This document shows, in pieces, positions 13,886 through 25,189 of a stretch of DNA of 64,000 bases (position 1 is its first letter; every line of letters begins with the position of its first letter). A model generated the notes under the pieces. It was not told where the DNA came from and ran no database searches. It saw nothing but the letters and a program-made list of their open reading frames with translations. Source of the stretch: Nereocystis luetkeana (lineage: Eukaryota; Sar; Phaeophyceae; Laminariales; Laminariaceae). The stretch covers positions 8,341,601 to 8,405,600 of the forward strand of contig JARUPZ010000009.1 of assembly GCA_031213475.1 (NCBI GenBank), read 5' to 3'. Both the position numbers and the translations under genes were made by a program.

Positions 13886-15761
13886 GGGAGGGGGCACAAC
13901 AGTACCCGACCCCGTAGGACCATACCCTCCCCTTGAACGTCCAAACGGGAGATGCTGCAGTAATAAGAGAGAGGGAGGGGGCACAACAGTACCAGGGCCC
14001 GTAGGATCATACCCCCCCCTTGAACGTCCAACGGGAGAATCCTGCAGTAATAAGAAAGAGATAGAGGAAGGGGGCACAGCAGTACCAGACCCGTATGATC
14101 ATACCCTCTATAACCTTGTCAAAGCGGGAAATAACAGCAGAATCGCGGGGGCAGGAGGGGGCATAACAGTACCAGACCCCGTAGGCCTATACCCTCGACC
14201 TTCCCGTCAAACGGGAGAATGCTGCAGGAGCAAGAGAGAGGGAGGGGGCACAACAGTACCAGACCCCGTAGAATCATACCCTCCCCTTGAATGTCCAAAC
14301 GGTAGAATGCTACAATATCAACAGAGGGGGAGGGGGCACAACAGTACTAGACTACGTTTGATCATACCTTCTATAACCTCATCGAAGCGGGACATAACAG
14401 CGGCATCACGTGGGCGGGAGGGGGGAGAACAGTACCAGTCCCCGTAGGATCATACCCTCGACCTTCCTGTCGAACGGGACAATGCTGCAGTATCAAGAGA
14501 GAGGGAGGGGGCGCAACAGTACCAGACCCCGTAGGATCATTCCTTCTAAAACCTCGTCAAAGCAGGAAACAACAGCAGCATCACGTGGGCGGGACGTGGC
14601 ACAACAGTACCCGACCCCGTAGGATCATACCCTCGACCTTACCGTCCAACGGGAGAATGCAACAGTATCAAGAGAGAGGGAGGGGGCAGAACATTACGGG
14701 ACCCCGGAAGATCATACCCTTTGGAACCTCGTCAAACTGGGAGATAACGGCAGCATCACGTGGGCGGGAGGGGGCACAACAGTACCAGACCCCGTAGGCC
14801 TATACCCTCGACCTTCCCTACAAACGGGAGAATGCTGCAGTATCAAGAGATCGGGAGGGGGCACAACAGTACCCGACCCCGTAGGATTATACCCTCCTAA
14901 CGCTCGTCAAAGCGGGTGAAAACAGCAGCATCACGTGGGTGGGAGGGGCACAACAGTACCCGACCCCGTAGGACCATACCCTCCCCTTGAACGTCTAAAC
15001 GGAGGAATGCTGCAGTATTAAGAGAGAGGCAGGGGGCACAACAGTACCAGACCCCGTAGGATTGTACACTTTTTAACCTCGTCAAAGCGAGCGGAAGCAG
15101 CAGTATCACGTGGGCGGGAGGGGGCACAACAGTACCCGACCCCGTAGGACCATACCCTCCCCTTGAACGTCCAAACGGGAGATGCTGCAGTAATAAGAGA
15201 GAGGGAGGGGGCACACCAGTACCAGGGCCCGTAGGATCATACCCTCTATAACTTCGTCAAAGCGGGAGAAAACAGCAGAGCGAAGTGGGCGGGAGGGGGC
15301 ACAACAGTACTAGACCCCTTAGGACCATACCCTCCCCTGCAACGTCCAACCGGGAGAATTCTGCAGGAATAGGAGAGAGGGAGGGGGCACAACAGTACCA
15401 GGCCCCGTAAGATCATACCCTCTATAACCTCGTGAAACCGGGAGATAACAGCAGCATCACGTGGGCGGGAGGGGGCACAAAATTAGCAGACCCCGTAGGC
15501 CTATACCCCCGACCTTCGCGTCAAACGGGGGAATGCTGCAGTAGCAAGAGAGAGGGATGAGGCAGAAAAGTACGAGGCCCCGGAGGATCATACCCTCCCC
15601 TTGAACGTCCAGACGGGAGAATGCTGCAGTAATAAGATAGAGGGAGGGGGCACAACAGTACCAGGCCCCGTTGGAGCACCGTCTTTGCCTACGCCCCGAG
15701 GTACGTGAGACTTCACAGGGCACACACGCCGGGATCAGTTTGGTCGTCCCTTTTATACTGT

Positions 15762-15800
15762 GAGTCAGTCAACACCGAGCGGTTTGGCAGGCAAACAGGC

Positions 15801-15845
<45 letters not shown>

Positions 15846-16327
15846 GGCAGGCAGACGGGCAGATAGACATACAGGCAGAGAGACAGGCGGACAGACAGGC
15901 GCTCACAGACAGACAGACAGGTAGACAGACAGACAGACAGGCAGGAAGACAGACAGACAGGCTGCCTGACAGACGGACAGACCGTCAGATAGACCGACAG
16001 GGTTATCGAATAAAGGAACAAGTGGAAGAGTTCGACCTACCGCCGTCGGGGCAGCTCGACATTTCTGGCTGAACAGCGGGCCAGATACCCTCTTCAACCA
16101 AACTCAGGACAGAGCCGAGGTCGTAGAAGTTCAGATCAGCAGGCGAGGTACAAGTATAGGGCCGGTTAACCCCCTTCAATCCGTTTCTCGGAGGGGCCGC
16201 CCGCCCCCTTTTTAAGGTACAACAGACAAACAAACACACGAACATGAAACAAACCCACGCCAAGCAGTCGTTGGGCGCACGCCGCCAGTTGACACGGGAG
16301 CCCAGTGAGTCAGTCAACAACGAACGT

Positions 16328-16376
<49 letters not shown>

Positions 16377-17400
16377 CAGACCGACAGGCACGTAGACAAG
16401 CCAGCCATACAGACAGACAGACGGGCAGACATACAGACAGTCTGGCAGACTGACAGATAGCCTCACAGACAGACAGACAAACAGACAGACAGACGGGCAG
16501 GCAGGCAGACAGGCAGGCAGACAGGCAGACAGACAGATAAACTGATGGACAGGCAGACAAACAGGCAGACAGACATACTGGTAGACAGGAAGACAAACAG
16601 GCAGGCAGGCAGGCAGAGAGGCAGATCGACAGTGTTATCGAAGAAAGGGACCAGTGAAAGCATTCAACCTACCGCCGTCGTTGCAGCTCAACCTTTCAGG
16701 TTGAACAGCGGGTCAAATACCCACTTATAGCAAACTCGGGACAGAACTGAGGTAGAAGAGGTTCAGATCAGCAGGCGGGTACGAGTAGAGGGCCAGTTAA
16801 CCCTCGTCGGTTGTGAGCACCGCGGAGTCACCCCACGGTAGGGGCTGCACTTTTTGGGCCAAAGGGTTTTTACCGATTGAGTTCCCTAAGGGAGGAACCA
16901 GCAGTTAGGATTAAAATATCAATCGTGTATTCGTCTGAGGACTAGCACATAGAAGTGCCGGTCGGATGGCGCGAACAGATGCCTTCCAAGTATTGTATCA
17001 GGTGAAATATTGAGCTCCTAATGTGAGGGGCTCAGGAACTTCTGGTACACCCCTGCCGTGGGATGGCTCCGCGGCAGTAGAGCTTACGTCGAACGCTCGT
17101 ACCATTCGCACCCAAAAGCGAGAGTAGAGGGTCAGTTAGCCCCTCTCCCCTTCCACGCGACTCGTCCGTGGCGCTTTCCGCGGAAAGGCTCGCCCAGCAG
17201 CAGGAGCAGGTGGCCAGGTACCCCACTTTTCACGCGCGCGTCGTTGGTAGCGAGCGCGCAGAAGGCTCATGTTTTTCAGAAGGGCCGTACACCCCCCCTT
17301 TCGGTTACAACAGACGGAGAAACAAAATCAAACACCCACGCCATGCAGTCGTTGGGTGCATGCCGCCAGTTCGCACGGGACCCCAGGCGAACTAGAATGT
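15762..17400. repeat. Compound repeat with (GACA)n tracts
   Basis: A unit of about 543 bp begins TGAGTCAGTCAAC at 15,762 and again at 16,305. It runs into a (GACA)n/(GGCAGACA)n tract (15,790-15,985 and 16,329-16,640), then a segment X (16,000-16,180, again at 16,635-16,830) and a segment Y (16,190-16,315, again at 17,277-17,398). In the second copy X and Y are separated by about 450 bp of other sequence (16,830-17,275). Y carries AGTCGTTGGG then CGCCGCCAGTT. The long cysteine/leucine/serine-rich reading frames on the minus strand here are microsatellite translations, not genes. Confidence 0.85.
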
Positions 17401-17439
17401 AGTAGAACATGTCACTGCTACTCCTGCTGCCGGCACGAG

Positions 17440-18780
17440 CACTGGTTGTGGTGAATGATGACGGCGGGTACTAAAAACGGTTTGATGGAAGGAATACACG
17501 AACCAACCAGCAAAAAAGTACGCATGGTGCCCTGACGTGTCCCTACGGTTCTGATACTTGCTTATACTGAGTTTATTTTTTCGGGAGCGACATTGCCATC
17601 CTCCAGGTGGACAAACACACATAGACGCGGCCGGAGATTATATTGGTGATCCAAGGTCTCAGATTCGTAGCACGCGGGGGGAGGGGGGGTGACGCACGCG
17701 TACGTACGTACGTGCTTGGAGTCGAGAGCCATTAACTTGATTTGATTTCTCTCGCCCACTATGGAAAATGGACTGCACGTAACCCCACCCCCCCCCCCGC
17801 TCCGGCCACGCGTGCAACTATGGATGCTATGCCACTATATTTTAGTTTGCGTGGGTTATTATTTTGTTTCGTCCGTTTTTTTATTATTATTGTGTTCACT
17901 GGGTCGTGTTCGGTCCCCCCCCTCTTTCCCCCGTCCTAACGTTAGTAGACAGCTGGTATCGATGTTAAAAGAAGACTACGAAAACACTACACCGCTGTTC
18001 CAGCGCGTATCTTCGATTTGTATACTACTGATAAAATTTTGAATGGTATACAATGGGGTTTTTTAGTGGTTGAGTTTATACCGAGCATTTAGTTTGGGTA
18101 AGCCATACCGTCGAGAGATTCGGGTCGTATTATACTGGCTTTAAGGAGAAGAATATTTTGGATTTGATTGTGTTTTTTTAATTCGAATGGCGATGTGTAC
18201 ACAGCCGGGACTCGGGTGCACGCGTGCAGCAGGTGTTGACCTGATACGCGTTTGAATGTCGTGGAACGAGGTCCGTAGTTTTGGCAGGTTATTGTGGAGG
18301 AGATTGTTGGAACATGAATTAGAGATGGCGCCATCGGCAATCTAGTCTAGGCGTTCACATCAGCTACGAGCTGCTACACACGCCAATCACCATACCGAGT
18401 AACTTACACCAGTACAGTAAATCTTGGAAATTAATACTGAACTTGAGTGTTCGAATGCTGGATGAATTTGAAGGTTTCTAAGCTGGGATGCAGCTGGTTT
18501 ACGACTTTTGAAATTCCTGTGTTTGAATAGTCCGCACGACAAGACGACAACACCTATGTGTTGAATGATTGCAGACCTACGTACGGCAGTGACGCTAGGA
18601 TGAGGACGGTGTGCCGCGAATGGGGGGGCTGTAAGAGTGAGACATAGCAGTTACTCATAGTCACGTAAATGTCTGATGCACTTTCATCAGCTTATTGCCT
18701 AGGGTTTCATGCTTTCCCGAATGTGCAAGACGTCGGGGATAACCTGTGTTGTTTCTGTCTGAAGGCTAGAGCAATCAACG
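17440..18780. other. No gene seen
   Basis: Mixed-composition sequence with a poly-C run near 17,787-17,797 and T-rich stretches near 17,870-17,900. Open frames are short, overlap on both strands and show no recognisable domain or repeat. Confidence 0.5.
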
Positions 18781-18789
18781 AAAAACTCA

Positions 18790-19640
18790 AAGGGACTGTG
18801 CAGCCCACCTCTGGGGGGCAACATTTTGAATCGCTGCAGTTTCAATGCCTCTGGAGAGCGACATGCGAATGTGGGATCAGAAGAGAAGGAGGAACAGGGT
18901 GAAATCCAGGCGGGGGTCAAGAGAGGGCTGTGTGTGGGCAGCAGGAAACGGCGAGGGTTTCCAATATGATTAGGCGGCGCGTGCTGTTGTAGAGGTATAT
19001 TAGCTCCTATATAGAGTGAGGTTTCTGAGGCTCCTCGCCCAGAGGGCCTTACACCTCACCCAGCAACCGCCTTCGGCAAAGGTTGCGCAAAATTTGCGCA
19101 CATACATATATATATATCTATATATATATAGATACATACATACACACATACATATACACATAATCCTGTATATATATATGTGTGTACAGGTACACGCCCA
19201 CTAATACATCGACACTTTACCTGACCACTCTTTGTCATGTGGTATCAAGCTTGGGTCGGCTGACGGCACCGAGTTCATCAAGAGCGACATGACGATTGCA
19301 CACAAGGGCGTGCAACACCAATGTCTCTGATGGGTGTTGAATTGATCCACCTCGAGTGGGTGCAATTCCAATGCCTCTAGAGGCTTCCCATTCTCATTGA
19401 CCTCCACCGTTTGGGTTATTTACCACGGCGCTCCGGCGTGAACGACACGCAAACGCTCTAGAGGCTAATGATTGTAGTGACCTCCAGAGGTCGCATCAGA
19501 AAATACCCCCCTGTAGAAGGCAAAACCTTGTACCCTCGACTAACTCCAGCGCGCTCTGGAGGGTGATATGTCGAGCACCCTCGATATTTGTCGATAGAAA
19601 CCCCCCTAGAGGGTTGAAACGGCCATTGCCTTCATCTGGA
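18790..19640. repeat. Degenerate repeats around the palindrome CCTCTAGAGG
   Basis: The palindrome CCTCTAGAGG or close variants occurs at about 18,809, 18,848, 19,315, 19,374, 19,455, 19,481, 19,550 and 19,608. It is often preceded by (C)AATTCCAATG or TTTCAATG. The best-preserved pair (GTGCAACACCAATGTCTCTG and GTGCAATTCCAATGCCTCTA, 19,302-19,380) suggests an original unit of about 40-55 bp. A (TA)n/(CA)n microsatellite interrupts it at 19,095-19,190. Confidence 0.5.
19095..19190. repeat. TA/CA microsatellite
   Basis: Alternating TATATA, GATACATACATACACAC and TATATATATGTGTG tracts. No coding content. Confidence 0.9.
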
Positions 19641-19683
19641 ACAAAGCTACAGTACGAAACAGCAGCAATGTATATACAGCATT

Positions 19684-19982
19684 TTATTGTGTATCTTTCG
19701 AATTGCATTATCTCTATCGTTTCCTGAGTCGAGGGAGAGAGAGGATCCTCCCCTCGGCAAGATACCTATATCACAGCTTCCAGCACTACCCTAGATATCT
19801 CGACCAACCTCATTCTACGTCTCTCTCTCCCTCATATTGTACAGCCCTAGATATCTCGCCAAACCTCATTCTACGCCTCTCTCTCCCTCATATTGTACAG
19901 GCCGGGTTCCTAACTAGTACGGCCTACAGTTGTCTCGGATGATCAAGCCTCCATATGGTACCGTACCATTCGACTCCTCTAC
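19684..19982. repeat. Direct repeat, copy I (with palindrome)
   Basis: This segment is repeated at 20,393-20,628. Shared landmarks in order are ATCTTTCGAATTGCATTATC, GTTTCCTGAGTCGAGGGAGA, GCCGGGTTCCTAACTAGTAC, a near-perfect palindrome (ATGGTACCGTACCAT, 19,955-19,969) and CATTCGACTCCTC. Copy I is longer because a unit of about 47 bp (CCTAGATATCTCG...CATATTGTACAG) is tandemly doubled at about 19,790-19,900. The pair lies just beyond the recombinase end of the DIRS-type element, so it could be part of that element's split terminal repeats, but no matching copy was found beyond its other end. Confidence 0.8.
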
Positions 19983-20392
19983 TCTAACTTACAGTGAACC
20001 CTAACGGAAGGAAAGACATTTCCTCCGTACTCCCGGCTACTCGCGCCCCTCCCCCCTCCCCCCTTCGAAAGAAAAAAAAGGAGGGGGTGGGGCGGCGGAA
20101 AATGAGGCACACATTCCTGGCTTGGATGCACAAGCCAGCGATTACCTCACGTCTGCCCGTGCTCGTCACAGGACCTCGTGCTTGCTCGGGCCCGGTGTGA
20201 GGATGCCGACCTACGCTCGGTGCTCTGCTTGGAAGGACTGCGTGCGCGATCTTTCTTTCCAACTAAACTTGTTCTATCCCAGTTCCCGATACAGGCATGC
20301 CACATTCTCTTTACCAATAAACCCTGCTTTGTCCGTTACTTCGTTTGCGGAGGCCGTTGCCTCGTCTACGGACAAACCTACCCTTTATTGTA

Positions 20393-20628
20393 TATCTTTC
20401 GAATTGCATTATCATTATCGTTTCCTGAGTCGAGGGAGAGAGATGTTTCTCCCCTCTGCCAGATACCTGTATCGCAGCTTCTTGCAGTACCCTTGATATC
20501 TCGACCACCATAATTCTACGTCTCTCCCTCCCTCCTATGATACCAGCCGGGTTCCTAACTAGTACGGCCTACAGTTATCTCGGATGACCAAGCCTCCGAA
20601 TGGTACGGTACCATTCGACTCCTCCAAC
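20393..20628. repeat. Direct repeat, copy II (with 21-bp palindrome)
   Basis: Partner of 19,684-19,982. It contains a perfect 21-bp odd palindrome, CGAATGGTAC-G-GTACCATTCG, at 20,597-20,617. The stem is conserved in copy I apart from the outer left bases, while the centre base differs (C in copy I, G here). Confidence 0.8.
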
Positions 20629-20699
20629 ACTGAGTTAGGTTGAGGCTACTGTTTGCCGTACTTCTAGTTACTTCATACGCCACGCCGTTCCTTCCCCCG

Positions 20700-21640
20700 G
20701 CTGTCTTTCCCTCGCCAGCTTACGTGACACCCTCGTCGAATCTTCTATGTCATTACGCGTGTATGCCTTGTACGCTTCCGACCTCCACCTCCCTTCTCTC
20801 TGGATAACTCGTTCCGCTATGTCTCCCCCCGCCGCGAGCGTGGTCGCGGCTCATATACGCAACCAGTGCAAGGCGAACTCGTCGGGATTCCGACCTGACT
20901 TCGCCACCACCTCCTTGATTGCTCTAAGGGCACGGCCATACCTTACCACTCTTACGGCCTCGCCACCCCGATACAAGGAAAGGGGGGCATGGTCGCGCAA
21001 ACCAGGGAAGCATGACATTAACTCCAACATAAAGGTAACGGCCCCGCCGCCTGCCCTCAAGGACGACCTTGGCCCGCGAACATCGCTTCGAGTCTGCACG
21101 CGCACACTGCTCGTCTGTTCCTGATCCCTAGTATGCCCCTTAAAGCGCACCTTTACCGTGTCCGGTTCTTGCTCTCGCCTCTCTCCCAACTGAGTGCCCT
21201 CGGCGAAAAACGCAACGTCCCCCCGCGTCAGGCAGTGCACCGGGTGCACCGCCCCCGAATCCGGGGCGAACATTTCAGTCCGAACGCGTCATCAGGAAGT
21301 AACTCAGACACAGACACAACCCCAACACTTTCCCCTCCGGGCCCCACGTGGAAATGAGGGTTTCCCCTGCAAGAAGCAATCCAGACGACACCGGTAAACG
21401 GACGCGGCGCGGCGTCCCTGCCGTCACGTGGGCCCGTGCAATACCCTTGAGCGCACGCTGGACGACGGGAGCCGTGACCGGCAGCTCCACTCCAACCTTC
21501 AATCTATGGAAATACTGCACCGCCGCAAATTTTCCGGCAATCGTATTCGCCAAGTTACCGTCCGACGCACAACACCACGACGCAATTTTGATCAACGCCC
21601 AGGCCTTGAAACTCTACGAATCACTCGACGTCAAGGACTC
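20700..21640 (-). pseudogene. Tyrosine recombinase region of the DIRS-type element
   Basis: The N-terminal core-binding domain is recognisable (TIAGKFAAVQYFHRLKVGVE, then APVVQRALKGIARAHV). It is followed by the catalytic domain with an H-x-x-R block (ALHWLRI) and, further on, a block carrying the expected C-terminal tyrosine. This domain identifies the element as DIRS-type rather than LTR-type. Treated as a fossil; the region is interrupted. Confidence 0.75.
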
Positions 21641-21651
21641 CTGACAACCCA

Positions 21652-22677
21652 TCAATCTGCGAAACGTACTCCAAGATCGGCGACCAGACTCGTACGTACG
21701 CCTAGTCGAGCTCGCAACTGAGCCCCCGACGTACTGGAGGCCAAGAGGTCGGTACAGAGATCCTCCCCTGCCTTCCCCAGACGCTGCTCCTGCCTATTGA
21801 TGTCGGGACGAAGCGCGTGGAGGTGTGGAGCGATGGTGGGGCGATCCCACCGTAATATACCATCCGCCAGAACATTCGCAACGCCGCGCACATGTTGCGC
21901 TCTAAAACACCAACCACTGCGCATTTCAAGGCAGCCTGGTATCCGCATTTGTGCGCCCGCCCGCGGCTCGCGCCCCCCCCGACATCGGCTAACGCAGTGG
22001 AGGGCCGACATATTGTCGCCCCGCACTAGAATACTCTTGCCGACGTATTGGGGCGCCGTCTGGGCCTCTACCGTAAACGCCCATGCCGTAACTACAATGG
22101 CCAGCAATTCCAACGCGTTAATAGACAGGTCATCCCTCCCCTGACCGTGCGACCGGACGCGGTCCTGGGTATCGTCGTCGAAATCCCACCGCCACGATCT
22201 CTCGGTCTCCAAACAAAAATCCCCCATCACGTCCCCTGAAGCGTCGCTGATGAGCGTACGCGAATGAAGCTGCAAATAATAACTCAGCAGTGGGGCGGAA
22301 CACGTGCCGCCCCCCCCCGGGTCCATCGCTTTTTGTACCATCAACCGCCAAAACGAAAGGTCGTCGTGGAACTCGGCCCCTAGGCGGACGTGTGAACGGC
22401 TCGTCGACGAACGCTCGCCCCCTTCCGGACCCCGTACTTTCTCGTGCCAGGCCTGTACGGGGGGCATGCCTAACTGATTAGGCATGCGCCGCACGAAAAA
22501 CGTACCCGGTCGCACGACTTCGCATACGTGCATAAGTTTCCCCATCAACGACAGTGACTCGGATTCCCGCGCGCTACGGCGGTCGCTCGGCCACTCCGCG
22601 AGGCGCTCACGGAGCTGGTCAAGTTTCCCCAGCGGCAAAGAAATCGTCATGGCTACTGTATAAAGCTCCCATCCCAA
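21652..22677 (-). pseudogene. RNase H region of the DIRS-type element
   Basis: All four acidic positions of a retroelement RNase H can be seen in order: LISDASGDVMGDF (Asp), INALELLAIVV (Glu), LVRGDNMSALH (Asp) and GVANVLADGILRW (Asp). The enzyme would remove RNA from the RNA/DNA hybrid during copying. The N-terminal third is the connection region after the RT. Treated as a fossil. Confidence 0.8.
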
Positions 22678-22714
22678 TCAATACCCCGAGCCGCGTGTGC
22701 CACGAGGACATTTT

Positions 22715-23700
22715 CTAAGCTATCAGGGGCGGGTCACCCGCTCGTCGTTCACCGAGGAGGCGTCCGTGGTCGGATCCCATACTTTGGGACGCCCGCACCC
22801 ACCGGTCCCCTACAGGCGAACGCTGTGGCTCTACCAAGACTGCGTCATCTACGTACATTCGAGTAAAGAACGGCTTGGCCTCCCCCCTCCCGTCCCCCGG
22901 GGGTACCAGGTACCCCGGGGGTAAGCGGAAGGTGTATTCTCCTGTGGCAGGCTCACTCACGGTGACGTGACTCGTGACCGCCTGGCCAAAGGGAGTGACC
23001 ACCGCGTTACGGAATGTTGTGTGGGCGTACGCGTGTTCGAGAGCGGCCGAAAACAGACACCATAATCCCGGGCTATTCCGCCACCCAAACTGAAAACGCC
23101 GGTTGACTACGACCAGGTCGCGGAAAGCGTACCCGGACAGGGGGCACTGTGCCCAGTCCACGGGGATCTGCCGGAAGGCGTCCTTCACGTCCATCTTACT
23201 CAGCAGGACGCGCGTGGGTGGGGCCGACGGGCGACGCAAGTGTAAAATACGCCAAATAATACCACGTAGTACGTGGCCTAGTTTACAGGGGGGGGCGGGC
23301 GAAAAATCTGTGCTGGAGTGGACGCTTGGTACAGATGTCTTAAAGGTAAGGCCATGAATGATTCGGATCTTAACGGGAGACACCGTCACCCCTAAAGGGT
23401 ACGATTGACAGTGTCCCGCGCGAAGACGAATGCCCGCCAAAGCCTCACGTCTTCCGCTATTTTACACGGTATGTTTCCCTCGTACAGGACGATCGATATA
23501 TGATTAACATACTGCAGGGCGGCACCCAAATCCCCGACGACGTATTCCACCACCGGCACCCCGTGCGTGATTATTTTCGCCAACAGGTCAATCTGCGGAA
23601 AACGCTTAGTATACCCAAACCAGGCCGCCACCCGACCTGCTAGTACGCGGGGGACGTGTAGCAAGTTTTCGAGGGCCCGTATGTACCCGAATTCCCCCCG
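22715..23700 (-). pseudogene. Reverse transcriptase region of the DIRS-type element
   Basis: The hallmark blocks are in order: SKMDVKDAFRQIPV (first catalytic Asp), FQFGWRNSPG (the template-grip block) and FFTRMYVDDAVLV (YVDD active site). The block spacing and the FGWRNSPG wording fit DIRS/Ty3-related enzymes rather than LINEs. It is followed directly by RNase H. Treated as a fossil. Confidence 0.8.
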
Positions 23701-23867
23701 GTGGACAGAAAAAAATGGGACTAGTGACTCGCTACGCGCTCGAGCGCCTGTTCTACCCCCCCGGTTCCGGCCACTGCCGTCAGTTGATGTACCGACTCAA
23801 CGCACGCGCGGGCAAGGGCCAGCCCACCTGCCTCTGGACCCGTCGTCATGTGACGAGGCCCGTCTCC

Positions 23868-25181
23868 CTATCCGCGCCCGGGCGTCGCTGCCCCCGAGGC
23901 GGCCCCGCCCCGGGCGGCGGTACCCCCCCCCCCCGCTGTTCCTGGAGGCGCTGGCGGCTCCATTCGGTTTGGAGCGGCCCTCCCGCCCACGCTCGCCTGA
24001 TGGCGGGCCGCCGCCTCCGCCGGTACAGGTGACGTTGTTGTGTACACTTCCACCGGTCCCACCGCGGCCGTTGCTCGCCCGGTACTTCTTGTGTGCGGGG
24101 TGAGCGTACACACACTTTTCGCCGAACCGGCACCCGCGTGCGTCCCCCCACGCGAAGCAGTCGCTAAACCGGCTGCCCCCCCCCCGAGGTCTGGCGGTCG
24201 CGCTTCTCTGCGCGTCTCGCGACTGCCTTCGGCGAGCGCGCCTAGGAGCCCCCTTCCCCGTGTGTAGTTCGTTAAAGCTGGCCACGTCGGGTACACCACG
24301 CCCGGCATGTTCTCGATCATCGGGGGTGGACCCTTTGCGACGTCCACAGCTGTGGAAAACAGGCGCTGGCAGTATTCCTCCATATCGGCGTCGATCAAGG
24401 TGGCCATGAGCGCCTTGTTGTCCGGCATGACAGCCTTGGGCCGGTGCTTCCGGCAGTGGATCCGAAAATCGGAAAGACCCCGCAGGAGTCCGTCCTCCAG
24501 CATGCTGAGCCCGTCCACGCCGTCCTCCGAAGACACCCCGTTCCCCATGACCGCCAGGATGGCCTCCACCATGATCTCCAGCTGCTCCGGCAGGAACATG
24601 GCCGCAGCCAGCCGAGTGGTGTCGTCCTCGGCCATATACGCTCCGACCCGGAACCCGGTGAAGGTGTTCAGCTTGGCGGTCGTCTCGTCCGACGCGTGCG
24701 CCACATCCCCCAGAAATGCCTGCATCTCCTCCTGCTTCAGGTTGTACACCGCCGGTTTTTCCCCGGTGGGGATCCACACCTTTCGGACGCCGAGGATACG
24801 CCACGCCGCGAAAAAATCTTTGTCCTTGGGTCGTCGCCCCACTGCGGCAAGCCCGTCCCCATAGGCCCCCGGCTGCTGGGAACCCACGATGAAGAGCTGC
24901 ATCTGTTCGCACATGGCGGCAACGGCTTCCCGGTCCTCGGTCAGAGCGACGACCTCCTTCTGCGTCGCGGAGAGTTGCTCACGGAGTGCCCGGAGGTCCT
25001 CCAGCATCTCGCCCACCGCCGCCGCCTGCGAGTCCGAGTCGCGATCCGTTTGGAGCTGGCGGATAAGCTCGGGCAACGACGTGACTGACATCCTCGCCGG
25101 GGACGCCGGTCGACGCCCCGCCCCTCGCGGCCGGGACGTGTCGGTCCAGATTCGTTGCCCCCGGCCCCCGCTTACCGCCAT
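23868..25181 (-). pseudogene. gag-like region of the DIRS-type element
   Basis: This is the first part of the element. The N-terminal half contains a predicted coiled coil (LQTDRDSDSQ... to VALTEDREA) and an alpha-helical capsid-like region. The C-terminal portion is Gly/Pro/Arg-rich. On the same strand near 24,110-24,180 lies a CCCH zinc finger of pattern C-x8-C-x5-C-x3-H, typical of the gag-like proteins of this group and likely nucleic-acid binding. Treated as a fossil: the region is interrupted. Confidence 0.65.
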
Positions 25182-25189
25182 TCACGCGT

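Larger units (their letters stand above)
1..15680. repeat. Satellite array of ~87-bp monomers
   Basis: About 180 head-to-tail monomers of 85-88 bp fill this region without a break and continue past the left edge of the window. Each monomer has a fairly constant half of about 42 bp (GAGGGGGCACAACAGTACC, then GACCCCGTAGGATCATACCC) and a variable half of about 45 bp. The variable half comes in three forms: type A (GACCTTCCCGTC...CTGCAGTATCAAG), type B (TATAACCTCGTCAAAGCGGG...CATCACGTGGGCGGG) and type C (CCCTTGAACGTC...CTGCAGTAATA). The types are mixed without strict alternation. Since 87 is a multiple of three, short open frames of 60-146 codons appear on both strands and encode a 29-residue repeat. 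I read these as by-products, because they stop repeatedly and are equally common on both strands. No gene is seen inside the array. It could be subtelomeric or pericentromeric, which the sequence does not decide. Confidence 0.95.

Noticed and set aside
1-15680. Open frames of 60-146 codons throughout the satellite as a possible repeat-protein gene
   Set aside because: They occur on both strands with similar frequency, stop often, and follow from a monomer length divisible by three.
1-15680. Constant ~42-bp blocks separated by ~45-bp variable blocks, superficially CRISPR-like
   Set aside because: The variable parts fall into only three recurring types, the repeats are imperfect, the context is eukaryotic and no Cas-like gene is present.
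15713-16663. Long Cys/Leu/Ser/Val-rich frames on the minus strand
   Set aside because: They are translations of the (GACA)n microsatellite (CLSVCLSV repeats).
19684-20628. The direct repeats as a pair of LTRs around a short element
   Set aside because: The 400 bp between them contains no coding or priming signals, and the neighbouring element is DIRS-type, not LTR-type.
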